In this document: positions 18,130 to 26,647 of the stretch, one piece after another
Layout of the letters: every line of letters starts with the position of its first letter
How positions within the stretch are numbered: the first letter of the stretch is position 1
Origin: Castellaniella sp049671645
GTDB taxonomy: Bacteria; Pseudomonadota; Gammaproteobacteria; Burkholderiales; Burkholderiaceae_B
Assembly: GCF_049671645.1 (NCBI RefSeq)
Contig: NZ_JBATVG010000013.1
Location: 137,560 to 201,559 of the forward strand
DNA length: 64,000 nt
Reading direction: 5' to 3'
The notes under the pieces: model-generated
Told to the model about the DNA's origin: nothing
The model's database searches: none
Seen by the model: the letters and a program-made list of their open reading frames with translations, nothing else
Position numbers and translations under genes: made by a program

Positions 18130-19119
18130 ATGTCCAAACCCGCCATGCGCGTTGCGGTCACCGGCGCCGCCGGCCAGATCGGCTATGCCCTGCTGTTTCG
18201 CATCGCTTCCGGTGAAATGCTCGGCAAGGACCAGCCCGTCATCCTGCAACTGCTGGAAATTCCGGACGAAAAAGCCCAGAAGGCCCTGCAGGGCGTGATG
18301 ATGGAACTCGACGACTGCGCCTTCCCGCTGCTGGCCGGCATGAGCGCCCACAGCGACCCGCGCACCGCCTTCAAGGACGCCGACGTCGCCCTGCTGGTGG
18401 GCGCGCGCCCCCGCAGCAAAGGCATGGAACGCAAGGACCTGCTGCAGGTCAATGCCCAGATCTTCACGGCCCAGGGCAAGGCGCTGAACGAAGTCGCCAG
18501 CCGCAACGTCAAGGTGCTGGTGGTCGGCAATCCGGCCAACACCAACGCCTACATCGCCATGAAGTCCGCTCCGGACCTGCCGGCCAAGAACTTCACCGCC
18601 ATGCTGCGCCTGGACCACAACCGCGCCCTGTCGCAACTGGCCACCAAGACCGGCAAGGCCGTGGCCGACATCGAGAAGCTGGTCGTGTGGGGCAACCACT
18701 CGCCCACCATGTATCCGGACACGCGCTTCGCCACCATCGGCGGCCAGCCCGTCCAGAAGCTGATCAACGACCAGGCCTGGATCGCCGACACCTTCATCCC
18801 GACCGTCGGCAAGCGCGGCGCCGCCATCATCGAAGCCCGCGGCCTGTCGTCCGCGGCCTCCGCCGCCAACGCCGCCATCGACCACATCCACGACTGGGTG
18901 CTGGGCACGAACGGCAAGTGGGTCACCATGGGCATTCCGTCCGACGGTTCCTACGGCATCCCCGAAGGCATCATCTACGGCGTGCCGGTCACCACCGCCA
19001 ACGGCGAATACACGCGCATCAGCGGCCTGGAAATCGACGCCTTCTCGCGCGAGCGCATGGATCACACCCTGAACGAACTGCTGGAAGAACGCGACGGTAT
19101 CGCCGACCTCCTGAAGTAA
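18130..19119 (+). CDS. mdh: Malate dehydrogenase
   Basis: 329-residue NAD-dependent malate dehydrogenase of the cytosolic-type (MDH2-like) group common in betaproteobacteria. The Rossmann motif TGAAGQIG is at 11-18. The catalytic pair is Asp162 (RLDHNRA) and His190 (WGNHSPTMYPD), with substrate-binding arginines in ARPRSKGMERKD. GGAG precedes the ATG. It is the first gene of a plus-strand run mdh-prpB-prpC-prpD-GNAT, though a 187-bp gap with a hairpin separates it from prpB. Confidence 0.97.
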   Translation: MSKPAMRVAVTGAAGQIGYALLFRIASGEMLGKDQPVILQLLEIPDEKAQKALQGVMMELDDCAFPLLAGMSAHSDPRTAFKDADVALLVGARPRSKGMERKDLLQVNAQIFTAQGKALNEVASRNVKVLVVGNPANTNAYIAMKSAPDLPAKNFTAMLRLDHNRALSQLATKTGKAVADIEKLVVWGNHSPTMYPDTRFATIGGQPVQKLINDQAWIADTFIPTVGKRGAAIIEARGLSSAASAANAAIDHIHDWVLGTNGKWVTMGIPSDGSYGIPEGIIYGVPVTTANGEYTRISGLEIDAFSRERMDHTLNELLEERDGIADLLK

Positions 19120-19135
19120 GCATGTCCTGACGGAG

Positions 19136-19161
19136 GCATCCGCAGGCCGGCCCGCGGATGC
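19136..19161 (+). other. Intergenic hairpin between mdh and prpB
   Basis: GCATCCGC / GCGGATGC with a 10-base GC-rich loop, 17 bases after the mdh stop. No T-run follows, so it may slow exonucleases at the mdh 3' end or cause partial termination. The remaining 145 bases to prpB show no clear promoter. Confidence 0.45.
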
Positions 19162-19306
19162 GCCGTCGAATGTCCGGTCGATGACAGACAGGCGCGTCCT
19201 GCGGACACAGAATGCCGACAGCATCGACTGGAACCCCGCCCTCCCCCGGGCGATCTCTGCCGCGCATCGGGTCCACCCCGCGCAGCGGCACACCGGAGCG
19301 CTGTTC

Positions 19307-20206
19307 ATGACCCGTCCCGCCTCTCCCGGCGCCTTGTTGCGCCAGGCCCTCATCGAAGAATCCCCCCTGCAGATCATCGGCGCCATCAACGCCAACCATG
19401 CCCTGCTGGCCAAACGCGCCGGCTACCGCGCCATCTACCTGTCGGGCGGCGGCGTCGCTGCCGGCTCCCTGGGCCTGCCCGACCTGGGCATCAACACCCT
19501 GGACGACGTGCTGACCGATATCCGCCGCATCACCGACGTCTGCGATCTGCCGCTGCTGGTGGATATCGACACAGGCTTCGGGCCCTCGGCCTTCAACATC
19601 GCCCGCACCGTGAAATCGCTGATCAAGTTCGGCGCCGCCGGCTGCCACATCGAGGACCAGGTCGGCGCCAAGCGCTGCGGCCACCGTCCCGGCAAGGAAA
19701 TCGTCAGCACCGAAGAAATGGCCGACCGCGTCAAGGCCGCCGCCGATGCCCGCACCGACAGCGATTTCTACCTGATCGCCCGCACCGACGCGATCGCCGT
19801 CAGCGGCGTGGATGCCGCCCTGGAGCGCGCCCACGCCTGCGTGGAAGCCGGCGCCGATGCGATCTTCGCGGAAGCCTCCTATGATCTGGAAACCTACGCC
19901 AGGTTCTCCAAGTCCCTGGGCGTGCCCGTGCTGGCGAACATCACGGAATTCGGCAAGACGCCGCTGTTCACCGTGCAGGAACTGGCGGGCGCCGGCGTCG
20001 GCATCGTGCTGTACCCGCTGTCGGCCTTCCGCGCCATGAACAAGGCGGCGGAAACCGTGTACGAAGCCATTCGCCGCGACGGACACCAGCACAACGTCAT
20101 CGACCTGATGCAGACGCGCGAAGAACTGTACGACCGCATCGGCTACCACCGCTACGAAGAACAGCTCGACGCGCTGTTCCAGCAAGGCAAGGGCAAGGCG
20201 TCCTGA
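19307..20206 (+). CDS. prpB: 2-methylisocitrate lyase
   Basis: 299-residue member of the isocitrate lyase/PEP mutase superfamily, which cleaves 2-methylisocitrate to pyruvate and succinate. YLSGGGVAAGSLG (44-56), DIDTGFG (87-92) and KRCGH with catalytic Cys124 are the signature features of PrpB. The ATG at 19307 has GGAG 12 bases upstream. A longer frame from 19181 lacks homology and a ribosome site. It is followed by methylcitrate synthase and PrpD genes, so the methylcitrate cycle assignment is firm. Confidence 0.93.
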   Translation: MTRPASPGALLRQALIEESPLQIIGAINANHALLAKRAGYRAIYLSGGGVAAGSLGLPDLGINTLDDVLTDIRRITDVCDLPLLVDIDTGFGPSAFNIARTVKSLIKFGAAGCHIEDQVGAKRCGHRPGKEIVSTEEMADRVKAAADARTDSDFYLIARTDAIAVSGVDAALERAHACVEAGADAIFAEASYDLETYARFSKSLGVPVLANITEFGKTPLFTVQELAGAGVGIVLYPLSAFRAMNKAAETVYEAIRRDGHQHNVIDLMQTREELYDRIGYHRYEEQLDALFQQGKGKAS

Positions 20207-20254
20207 GCCAGGCCCGCCCACCGAATTTCCATCCGTCACCCAAGGAGACCTCTG

Positions 20255-21490
20255 ATGGCGACACGAAAGACTGCTTCCACGAAATCGACCCCGGCGCCCC
20301 GCAAGCCCGCAGCCGGCAAGGCTGCAGCGGCTCCCGCCGCCGCCTCGCCCGCGCCCGGCTTCAAGCCGAAGAAATCCGTCGCCCTGTCGGGCATCGTGGC
20401 CGGCAACACGGCCCTGTGCACGGTGGGCCGCAGCGGCAACGATCTGCACTATCGCGGCTACGATATCCTGGACATCGCCGATACCTGCGAATTCGAAGAG
20501 GTCGCCCATCTGCTGATCCACGGCAAGCTGCCGACCAAGCCCGAACTGAAGGCCTACAAGGAAAAACTGCGCCGCCTGCGCGGCCTGCCGGCCCAGGTCC
20601 AGGTGGCCCTGGAAGCCCTGCCCGCGGCCAGCCACCCCATGGACGTGATGCGCACCGCCGCATCGGTGCTGGGCTGCGTGCTGCCCGAAAAAGACGACCA
20701 CAATCTGCCCGACGCCCGCGACATCGCCGACCGTCTGATGGCCAGCCTGGGCTCGGCTCTGCTGTACTGGTACCACTACAGCCATAACGGACGCATCATC
20801 AACGTCGAAACCGAAGACGACAGCATCGGCGGCCATTTCCTGCACCTGCTGCACGGCGAAGTCCCGTCCGACGAGTGGGTCCAGGCCATGCACACCTCCC
20901 TGATCCTGTACGCCGAGCACGAATTCAATGCCTCCACCTTCACCGGCCGCGTCATCGCCGGCACGGGGTCGGACATGTATTCCGCCATCACCGGGGCCAT
21001 CGGCGCGCTGCGCGGACCCAAGCATGGCGGCGCCAACGAGGTCGCCTTTGAAATCCAGAAGCGCTACGACAGTCCCGACGAGGCGGAAGCCGACATCCGC
21101 CGCCGCGTCGAGGCCAAGGAAGTCGTGATCGGTTTCGGCCACCCGGTCTACACCGTCTCCGACCCGCGCAACAAAGTCATCAAGGCCGTGGCCCGGAAAC
21201 TGTCCAAGACCGCCGGTTCGACCAAGATGTTCGACATCGCCGAGCGGCTGGAATCGGTCATGTGGGATGCCAAGAAAATGTTCCCGAACCTGGACTGGTT
21301 CTCGGCCGTTTCCTATCACATGATGGGCGTGCCCACCGCCATGTTCACGCCGCTGTTCGTGATCGCCCGCACCGCCGGCTGGTCGGCGCACATCGTCGAA
21401 CAGCGCATCGACAACAAGATCATCCGCCCGACGGCCAACTACGTCGGCCCGGAAGATCAGAAATTCGTCCCGCTCTCGAAGCGCAAATAA
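20255..21490 (+). CDS. prpC: 2-methylcitrate synthase with basic Ala/Lys-rich N-terminal extension
   Basis: 411-residue citrate synthase-fold enzyme condensing propionyl-CoA with oxaloacetate. The core runs from about residue 42 (LSGIVAGNTALCTVGRSG) and holds HGGANEVAFE and GFGHPVYTVSDPR, the two active-site histidine loops. Residues 2-40 are an extra segment made almost only of Ala, Lys, Pro, Thr and Ser, absent from typical PrpC (about 370-390 residues). AAGGAGA precedes the ATG. The genomic context (prpB before, prpD after) supports methylcitrate rather than citrate synthase. Confidence 0.92.
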   Translation: MATRKTASTKSTPAPRKPAAGKAAAAPAAASPAPGFKPKKSVALSGIVAGNTALCTVGRSGNDLHYRGYDILDIADTCEFEEVAHLLIHGKLPTKPELKAYKEKLRRLRGLPAQVQVALEALPAASHPMDVMRTAASVLGCVLPEKDDHNLPDARDIADRLMASLGSALLYWYHYSHNGRIINVETEDDSIGGHFLHLLHGEVPSDEWVQAMHTSLILYAEHEFNASTFTGRVIAGTGSDMYSAITGAIGALRGPKHGGANEVAFEIQKRYDSPDEAEADIRRRVEAKEVVIGFGHPVYTVSDPRNKVIKAVARKLSKTAGSTKMFDIAERLESVMWDAKKMFPNLDWFSAVSYHMMGVPTAMFTPLFVIARTAGWSAHIVEQRIDNKIIRPTANYVGPEDQKFVPLSKRK

Positions 21491-21513
21491 GCCGCAACTT
21501 TTCAGGAATATCT

Positions 21514-22965
21514 ATGTCTGCGACTATTTCCAATGTCCGTCCCCAGCCCGACCAGGTGCTGGTGGACATCGTCGACTACGTGCTCGACTACAAGATCGAC
21601 AGCGCCCTGGCGCTCGAGACCGCCCGCAACTGCCTGATCGACACCCTGGGCTGCGGCCTGGAAGGCCTGGAATACCCCGCCTGCCGCAAACTGATGGGCC
21701 CCATCGTGCCCGGCACGGTCGTCCCCAACGGCGCCAAGGTCCCCGGCACGCAATTCCAGCTGGACCCGGTCCAGGCGGCCTTCAACATCGGCTGCATGAT
21801 CCGCTGGCTGGACTTCAACGACACCTGGCTGGCCGCCGAATGGGGCCACCCGTCCGACAACCTGGGCGGCATCCTGGCCGTGGCCGACTGGCTGTCCCGC
21901 AACGCGGTGGCGGCCGGCAAGGCCCCGCTGACCATGCGCGCCGTGCTGGAAGGCATGATCAAGGCCCACGAAATCCAGGGCTGCATCGCACTGGAAAACT
22001 CCTTCAACAAGGTCGGTCTGGACCACGTGGTGCTGGTCAAGGTCGCCTCGACCGCCGTGGTATCCCAGATGCTGGGCCTGTCGCGCGACGAAACCATCAA
22101 TGCGGTGTCCCTGGCCTGGGTGGACGGGCAAAGCCTGCGCACCTACCGCCACGCGCCCAACACGGGCAGCCGCAAGTCCTGGGCGGCGGGCGACGCCACC
22201 AGCCGCGCCGTGCGCCTGGCCCTGATGGCCCGCACCGGCGAAATGGGCTATCCATCCGTGCTGAGCGCGCCGATCTGGGGCTTCTACGATGTGCTGTTCA
22301 AGGGCCAGCCCTTCAAGTTCCAGCGCCCCTACGGCAGCTACGTGATGGAAAACGTGCTGTTCAAGATTTCCTTCCCGGCCGAATTCCATTCCCAGACCGC
22401 CGTGGAATGCGCGATGGACATCCACGCCAAGCTGAAGTCCCTGGGCAAGACCGATGCCGACATCAAGAAGATCACGATCCGCACCCACGAGGCCTGCATC
22501 CGCATCATCGACAAGAAAGGCCCGCTGCACAATCCGGCCGACCGCGACCACTGCATCCAGTACATGGTGGCCGTGCCCATCATCTTCGGTCAGTTGACTG
22601 CGTCCGACTATGAGGACAGCGTCGCCGCCGATCCGCGCATCGACGCCCTGCGCGACAAGATGGTGTGCGTGGAAGATCCTGCCTTCACCCAGGATTACCA
22701 CAACCCGGAAAAACGCTCGATCGCCAATGCGCTGACTGTGGAATTCAACGACGGCACGAAGCTCGACGAGCTGGTCTGCGAGTACCCGATCGGTCACAAG
22801 CGGCGCCGCAAGGACGGCATCCCGCTGCTGGAAGCCAAGTTCCGCAAGAACCTGACCCGCCAGTTCCCGGCCCGCCAGCAGGAACGCATCCTGGCGGTAT
22901 CTCTGGATCAGGCGAAGCTGGAAGCCATGCCGGTGCACGAGTACGTGGATCTGTATGTCATCTGA
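21514..22965 (+). CDS. prpD: 2-methylcitrate dehydratase
   Basis: 483 residues, the same length as E. coli PrpD, of the MmgE/PrpD family. It dehydrates 2-methylcitrate to 2-methyl-cis-aconitate. Family stretches include LGCGLEGLEYPACRKLMGP, WLDFNDTWLAAEWGHPSDN and the C-terminal PIGHKRRRKDGIPLLEAKF. The ATG at 21514 follows CAGGAA. Its stop overlaps the next gene by 11 bp. No prpF or acnD gene is present, so the hydration step would fall to AcnB, encoded downstream (inference). Confidence 0.95.
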   Translation: MSATISNVRPQPDQVLVDIVDYVLDYKIDSALALETARNCLIDTLGCGLEGLEYPACRKLMGPIVPGTVVPNGAKVPGTQFQLDPVQAAFNIGCMIRWLDFNDTWLAAEWGHPSDNLGGILAVADWLSRNAVAAGKAPLTMRAVLEGMIKAHEIQGCIALENSFNKVGLDHVVLVKVASTAVVSQMLGLSRDETINAVSLAWVDGQSLRTYRHAPNTGSRKSWAAGDATSRAVRLALMARTGEMGYPSVLSAPIWGFYDVLFKGQPFKFQRPYGSYVMENVLFKISFPAEFHSQTAVECAMDIHAKLKSLGKTDADIKKITIRTHEACIRIIDKKGPLHNPADRDHCIQYMVAVPIIFGQLTASDYEDSVAADPRIDALRDKMVCVEDPAFTQDYHNPEKRSIANALTVEFNDGTKLDELVCEYPIGHKRRRKDGIPLLEAKFRKNLTRQFPARQQERILAVSLDQAKLEAMPVHEYVDLYVI

Positions 22966-23248
22966 TTCACAAGCCCGCCGCACCATCCGGCACAACGAAG
23001 CCGCCCGCCGTTTTGAGTTCACGGAAGACGGTCAATTGTGTGTGCTGGACTATGTGCTGGACGGATCCGTGGCGTCCTTCGTCCATACCGGGGTGCCTGC
23101 CCCGGTGGGCAGGCGCGGCATCGCTGCGGATCTCGTGAGCTTCGGCCTGGACACGGCCAGGGCTCGGGGTTGGCGGGTCCGTGCGGTGTGTTCGTATGTC
23201 GCGGCTTATGTGCAGCGGCATCCGGAATATCAGGATCTGGTGGACTGA
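22955..23248 (+). CDS. Small GNAT-fold N-acetyltransferase-like protein (COG2388)
   Basis: 97-residue protein of the short YidJ/NATD1-type GNAT family. It contains VPAPVGRRGIAADLVSFGL, the acetyl-CoA binding loop with R/Q-x-x-G-x-A spacing, and the ending CSYVAAYVQRHPEYQDLV, which is highly typical. The substrate is unknown for nearly all members. Its ATG lies inside the prpD 3' end with an 11-bp overlap, implying translational coupling to the methylcitrate operon. Whether it modifies these enzymes is not shown by sequence. Confidence 0.8.
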   Translation: MSSDSQARRTIRHNEAARRFEFTEDGQLCVLDYVLDGSVASFVHTGVPAPVGRRGIAADLVSFGLDTARARGWRVRAVCSYVAAYVQRHPEYQDLVD

Positions 23249-23286
23249 AGCGATGGATTCCGCGCACGAGGCGTCTGCATGCGCAC

Positions 23287-23486
23287 GCCCGTGGCGGCGG
23301 TGTCTCTGCGGGCGCCAGACAGCGGTCCGGCCTTTGGCCGGACTTCCCGGATCTTCCTCGTCCGCCGGGGCGCCGGGCGAACTCGTCGCTTCGCTCCTCA
23401 AACACGCCCGACGAAGGCCCTCCGGCTCCCTTCGGAAGCATACGGCGCTGTCCGACTGCGCCCGCAGAGACACCGCCGCCACGGGC
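23287..23486. repeat. Structured inverted-repeat element, left copy
   Basis: 200-nt element whose ends are a perfect 29-bp inverted repeat (23287-23315 with 23458-23486). The stem continues as GACAGCG / CGCTGTC. Inside is a second hairpin, GTCCGGCC-ttt-GGCCGGAC (23325-23343). It shares three conserved core blocks with the right copy, which lies in the opposite orientation. Apparent open reading frames across it look like GC-rich artefacts. Together with the right copy it fills most of the 623-bp gap between the GNAT gene and acnB. Confidence 0.75.
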
Positions 23487-23559
23487 TTGGGTTACTAGTT
23501 ATTGAGTTATTGAGTTACTGGACACCCGTCACCAGGGCAACGATCCCAGGCTTGGGTGG

Positions 23560-23745
23560 GCTGGCGGGGGACCGGCGCGCCCGGTCGACCAGCGCCGGAT
23601 GCTTCCGAAGGGAGGGTGGGGGAAGTCAGCGGGCGTGTTTGAGGCCGAAGGCCGAGTTCGCCCGCCGCCCACCCGGACGAAGAAGATCCGGGAAGTCCGG
23701 CCAAAGGCCGGACCGCTGGTTGGGGCGCGCCGGTCCCCCGCCAGC
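23560..23745. repeat. Structured inverted-repeat element, right copy (inverted)
   Basis: 186-nt element bounded by a perfect 22-bp inverted repeat (23560-23581 with 23724-23745), with inner pairing ACCAGCG / CGCTGGT. It carries the same 37-base core block as the left copy in reverse complement (23682-23718 versus 23320-23356), plus a 15-base block (23630-23644 versus 23396-23410) and a 16-base block (23599-23614 versus 23426-23441). Its terminal stem sequence is unrelated to that of the left copy. Between the copies, 23487-23559 includes tandem GAGTTATT-like units. Confidence 0.75.
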
Positions 23746-23784
23746 AAGTAACCTAACTAAAGAACCCCACAAAACATCGCCAAC

Positions 23785-23804
23785 TCTTATATCTTATATA
23801 AGAC
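23785..23804. promoter_or_regulatory. Shared operator upstream of acnB
   Basis: Exact reverse complement of the 20-bp element upstream of mdh (18024-18043). It ends two bases before the predicted acnB -35 box, the same placement as at mdh. Probable target of the HutC-type GntR protein encoded at 17163-17963 (inference). Confidence 0.65.
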
Positions 23805-23806
23805 TG

Positions 23807-23835
23807 TTGCCTGAACGATGCTTCTTCTTTAAAAT
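23807..23835 (+). promoter_or_regulatory. Predicted acnB promoter
   Basis: TTGCCT (23807-23812), a 17-base spacer and TAAAAT (23830-23835), 37 bases before the acnB start codon. It directly follows the operator. It lies downstream of the two stem-forming repeats, so transcripts from this promoter would not include them. Confidence 0.6.
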
Positions 23836-23871
23836 AACGTCGTTCTCAAACCCTTCTTCCTGGGGCACCCC

Positions 23872-26457
23872 ATGCTGGATTCCTACCGCACCGAAGCCGC
23901 TGCTCGCGAAGCCATCGGCGTATCACCGCTTCCCCTGACGGCGCAACAAACGGCCGATCTGATCGAACTGCTGAAAAACCCGCCCGCCGGCGAAGAACAA
24001 TTCCTGCTGGACCTGCTGACGCACCGCGTCCCGGCCGGGGTGGACGACGCCGCCCAGGTCAAGGCCTCCTATCTGGCCGCCGTCGCCCTGGGCAAGGAAA
24101 CCTGCACGCTGATCAGCGCCAAGCATGCCACCGAACTGCTGGGCACCATGCTGGGCGGCTACAACATCAGCGCCCTGATCGAACTGCTGGACCACGCAGA
24201 CCTGGCGCCGGTCGCCGCCGAAGGCCTGAAGAAGACCCTGCTGGTCTTCGACGCCTTCCACGACATCGAAGAAAAAGCCAAGGCCGGCAACGCCCAGGCC
24301 CAGGCTGTGCTGCAAAGCTGGGCCGACGCCGAATGGTTCACCAGCCGCCCCGAAGTCCCGCAAAGCCTGACGCTGACCGTCTTCAAGGTCACCGGCGAAA
24401 CCAATACCGACGACCTGTCGCCCGCGCCCGATGCCTGGAGCCGTCCGGACATCCCCTTGCACGCGCTGGCCATGCTGAAGAACCCGCGCGACGGCATCAC
24501 GCCCGACGCCGCCGGCCAGGTCGGCCCGATCAAGCTGTTGAACGAACTGAAGGCCAAGGGCCACCTGGTCGCCTACGTGGGCGACGTGGTGGGCACCGGG
24601 TCCTCGCGCAAATCGGCCACCAATTCCGTCATCTGGCACACCGGCGAAGACATCCCCTTCGTGCCGAACAAACGCTTCGGCGGCGTCTGTCTGGGCAGCA
24701 AGATCGCCCCGATCTTCTACAACACCATGGAAGATTCCGGCGCCTTGCCCATCGAACTGGACGTCTCCGCCATGAACATGGGCGACGTCATCGAGCTGCG
24801 CCCCTACGAAGGCAAGGCCCTGAAAAACGGCCAGGTGATTTCCGAATTCCAGCTGAAGTCCGACGTGCTGCTGGATGAAGTGCGCGCCGGCGGCCGCATT
24901 CCGCTGATCATCGGCCGCGGCCTGACGGCCAAGGCCCGCGCATCGCTGGGCCTGCCTCCCGCCACGCTGTTCCGCCTGCCCGAATCCCCCGCCGACACCG
25001 GCAAGGGCTACTCGCTGGCGCAGAAGCTGGTCGGCCGCGCCTGCGGCCTGCCGGAAGGCCAGGGCGTGCGCCCGGGCACCTACTGCGAACCGCGCATGAC
25101 CTCGGTCGGCAGCCAGGACACCACCGGCCCCATGACCCGCGACGAGCTGAAGGATCTGGCCTGCGTGGGCTTTTCCGCCGACCTGGTGATGCAGTCCTTC
25201 TGCCACACTGCCGCCTACCCCAAGCCCGTGGACGTCAAGACGCATCACGAACTGCCCGCCTTCATCAGCACGCGCGGCGGCGTGTCCCTGCGTCCGGGCG
25301 ACGGCATCATCCACTCGTGGCTGAACCGCATGCTGCTGCCCGATACCGTCGGCACCGGCGGCGACTCGCACACCCGTTTCCCCATCGGCATCAGCTTCCC
25401 GGCCGGGTCCGGCCTGGTGGCCTTTGCCGCCGCCACCGGCGTCATGCCGCTGGACATGCCCGAATCCGTGCTGGTGCGCTTCAAGGGCACGATGCAGCCG
25501 GGCGTCACCCTGCGCGATCTGGTCAACGCCATCCCGCTGTACGCCATCAAGCAAGGCCTGCTGACGGTCGAAAAGAAGGGCAAGAAGAACATCTTCTCCG
25601 GCCGCATCCTGGAAATCGAAGGGCTGCCGAATCTGAAGATCGAACAGGCCTTCGAACTGTCCGACGCCTCGGCTGAACGTTCCGCCGCCGCCTGCACGGT
25701 GCGCCTGAACAAGGAACCGATCATCGAATATCTGAACAGCAACATCACGCTGCTGAAATGGATGATCGCCAACGGCTACCAGGACGCCCGCACCCTGACC
25801 CGCCGCATCCAGAACATGGAAGCCTGGCTGGCCAACCCGCAGTTGGTCGAACCCGATGCCGACGCCGACTACGCCGCCGTCATCGACATCGATCTGGCCG
25901 AAATCCACGAACCCATCGTGGCCTGCCCGAACGACCCGGACGACGTCAAGACGCTGTCCGACGTGGCCGGCACCGCCATCGACGAGGTCTTCATCGGCAG
26001 CTGCATGACCAACATCGGCCACTTCCGCGCCGCCGCGACACTGCTCAAGGGCAAGCGCGACCTGCCCTCGAAGCTCTGGGTGGCGCCGCCCACCAAGATG
26101 GACGCCAGCGAGCTGACCAAGGAAGGTCACTACGGCACTTTCGGCACGGCCGGCGCCCGCATGGAAATGCCGGGCTGCTCGCTGTGCATGGGTAACCAGG
26201 CGCAGGTGCGCGAAGGCGCCACGGTGTTCTCGACCAGCACGCGCAACTTCCCCAACCGCCTGGGGAAAAACTCCAACGTGTTCCTGGGCTCGGCCGAAAT
26301 GGCCGCGATCTGCTCGGGCCTGGGCCGCATCCCCACCCGCGAGGAATACCTCGAGGCCATGGGCTTGCTGGCCAAGGACAGCCAGAACATCTATCGCTAC
26401 ATGAACTTCGATCAGATCGAAGACTTCACGGCGGTGGCCAACACGGTCGAGGCCTGA
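23872..26457 (+). CDS. acnB: Aconitate hydratase B
   Basis: 861-residue bifunctional aconitase / 2-methylisocitrate dehydratase of the AcnB type. The N-terminal HEAT-like domain covers about residues 1-160, followed by the swivel domain and then the cluster-binding core. The [4Fe-4S] ligands are Cys711 (GSCMTNIGHF), Cys769 and Cys772 (GCSLCMGNQ), near-identical in number to E. coli AcnB. The enzyme serves the TCA cycle and, next to prpBCD, probably the hydration of 2-methyl-cis-aconitate. It has its own promoter and operator and ends at a strong terminator. Confidence 0.97.
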   Translation: MLDSYRTEAAAREAIGVSPLPLTAQQTADLIELLKNPPAGEEQFLLDLLTHRVPAGVDDAAQVKASYLAAVALGKETCTLISAKHATELLGTMLGGYNISALIELLDHADLAPVAAEGLKKTLLVFDAFHDIEEKAKAGNAQAQAVLQSWADAEWFTSRPEVPQSLTLTVFKVTGETNTDDLSPAPDAWSRPDIPLHALAMLKNPRDGITPDAAGQVGPIKLLNELKAKGHLVAYVGDVVGTGSSRKSATNSVIWHTGEDIPFVPNKRFGGVCLGSKIAPIFYNTMEDSGALPIELDVSAMNMGDVIELRPYEGKALKNGQVISEFQLKSDVLLDEVRAGGRIPLIIGRGLTAKARASLGLPPATLFRLPESPADTGKGYSLAQKLVGRACGLPEGQGVRPGTYCEPRMTSVGSQDTTGPMTRDELKDLACVGFSADLVMQSFCHTAAYPKPVDVKTHHELPAFISTRGGVSLRPGDGIIHSWLNRMLLPDTVGTGGDSHTRFPIGISFPAGSGLVAFAAATGVMPLDMPESVLVRFKGTMQPGVTLRDLVNAIPLYAIKQGLLTVEKKGKKNIFSGRILEIEGLPNLKIEQAFELSDASAERSAAACTVRLNKEPIIEYLNSNITLLKWMIANGYQDARTLTRRIQNMEAWLANPQLVEPDADADYAAVIDIDLAEIHEPIVACPNDPDDVKTLSDVAGTAIDEVFIGSCMTNIGHFRAAATLLKGKRDLPSKLWVAPPTKMDASELTKEGHYGTFGTAGARMEMPGCSLCMGNQAQVREGATVFSTSTRNFPNRLGKNSNVFLGSAEMAAICSGLGRIPTREEYLEAMGLLAKDSQNIYRYMNFDQIEDFTAVANTVEA

Positions 26458-26496
26458 TCGCCTTCACCCGCCCCGGGTCCATCCCGGGGTGGTCCG

Positions 26497-26533
26497 AAAA
26501 GCCCCGGGACGCAGCTCATCCCGGGGCTTTTTT
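26497..26533 (+). terminator. Terminator after acnB
   Basis: AAAA, then stem GCCCCGGGA / TCCCGGGGC with a 9-base loop, then TTTTTT. It is a strong intrinsic terminator 40 bases after the acnB stop. A smaller GC-rich hairpin (GCCCCGGGTCC-type) precedes it. Confidence 0.9.
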
Positions 26534-26647
26534 CGTCCTGAGGGACGGCAGACAGGCGGACCGGCCCCCTACCCCCACCACCGGGCCGACGGAACAGACG
26601 CGGTACACTAGGGGTCCTCTGGTGCCTGTTTCTCTTTTCGGTTCCCC

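Noticed and set aside
19019..21391. 790-codon minus-strand frame opposite prpB and prpC
   Set aside because: Antisense of two clear enzyme genes, with a compositionally biased product.
23287..23745. Interpretation of the repeat pair as a transposon with its own transposase
   Set aside because: Too short to code for a transposase, and the two copies have unrelated terminal sequences, unlike a single IS with matching ends.
23019..23938. Several open frames over the inverted repeat elements before acnB
   Set aside because: They overlap each other on both strands, have no ribosome sites, and follow the palindromic structure; better explained as non-coding repeats.
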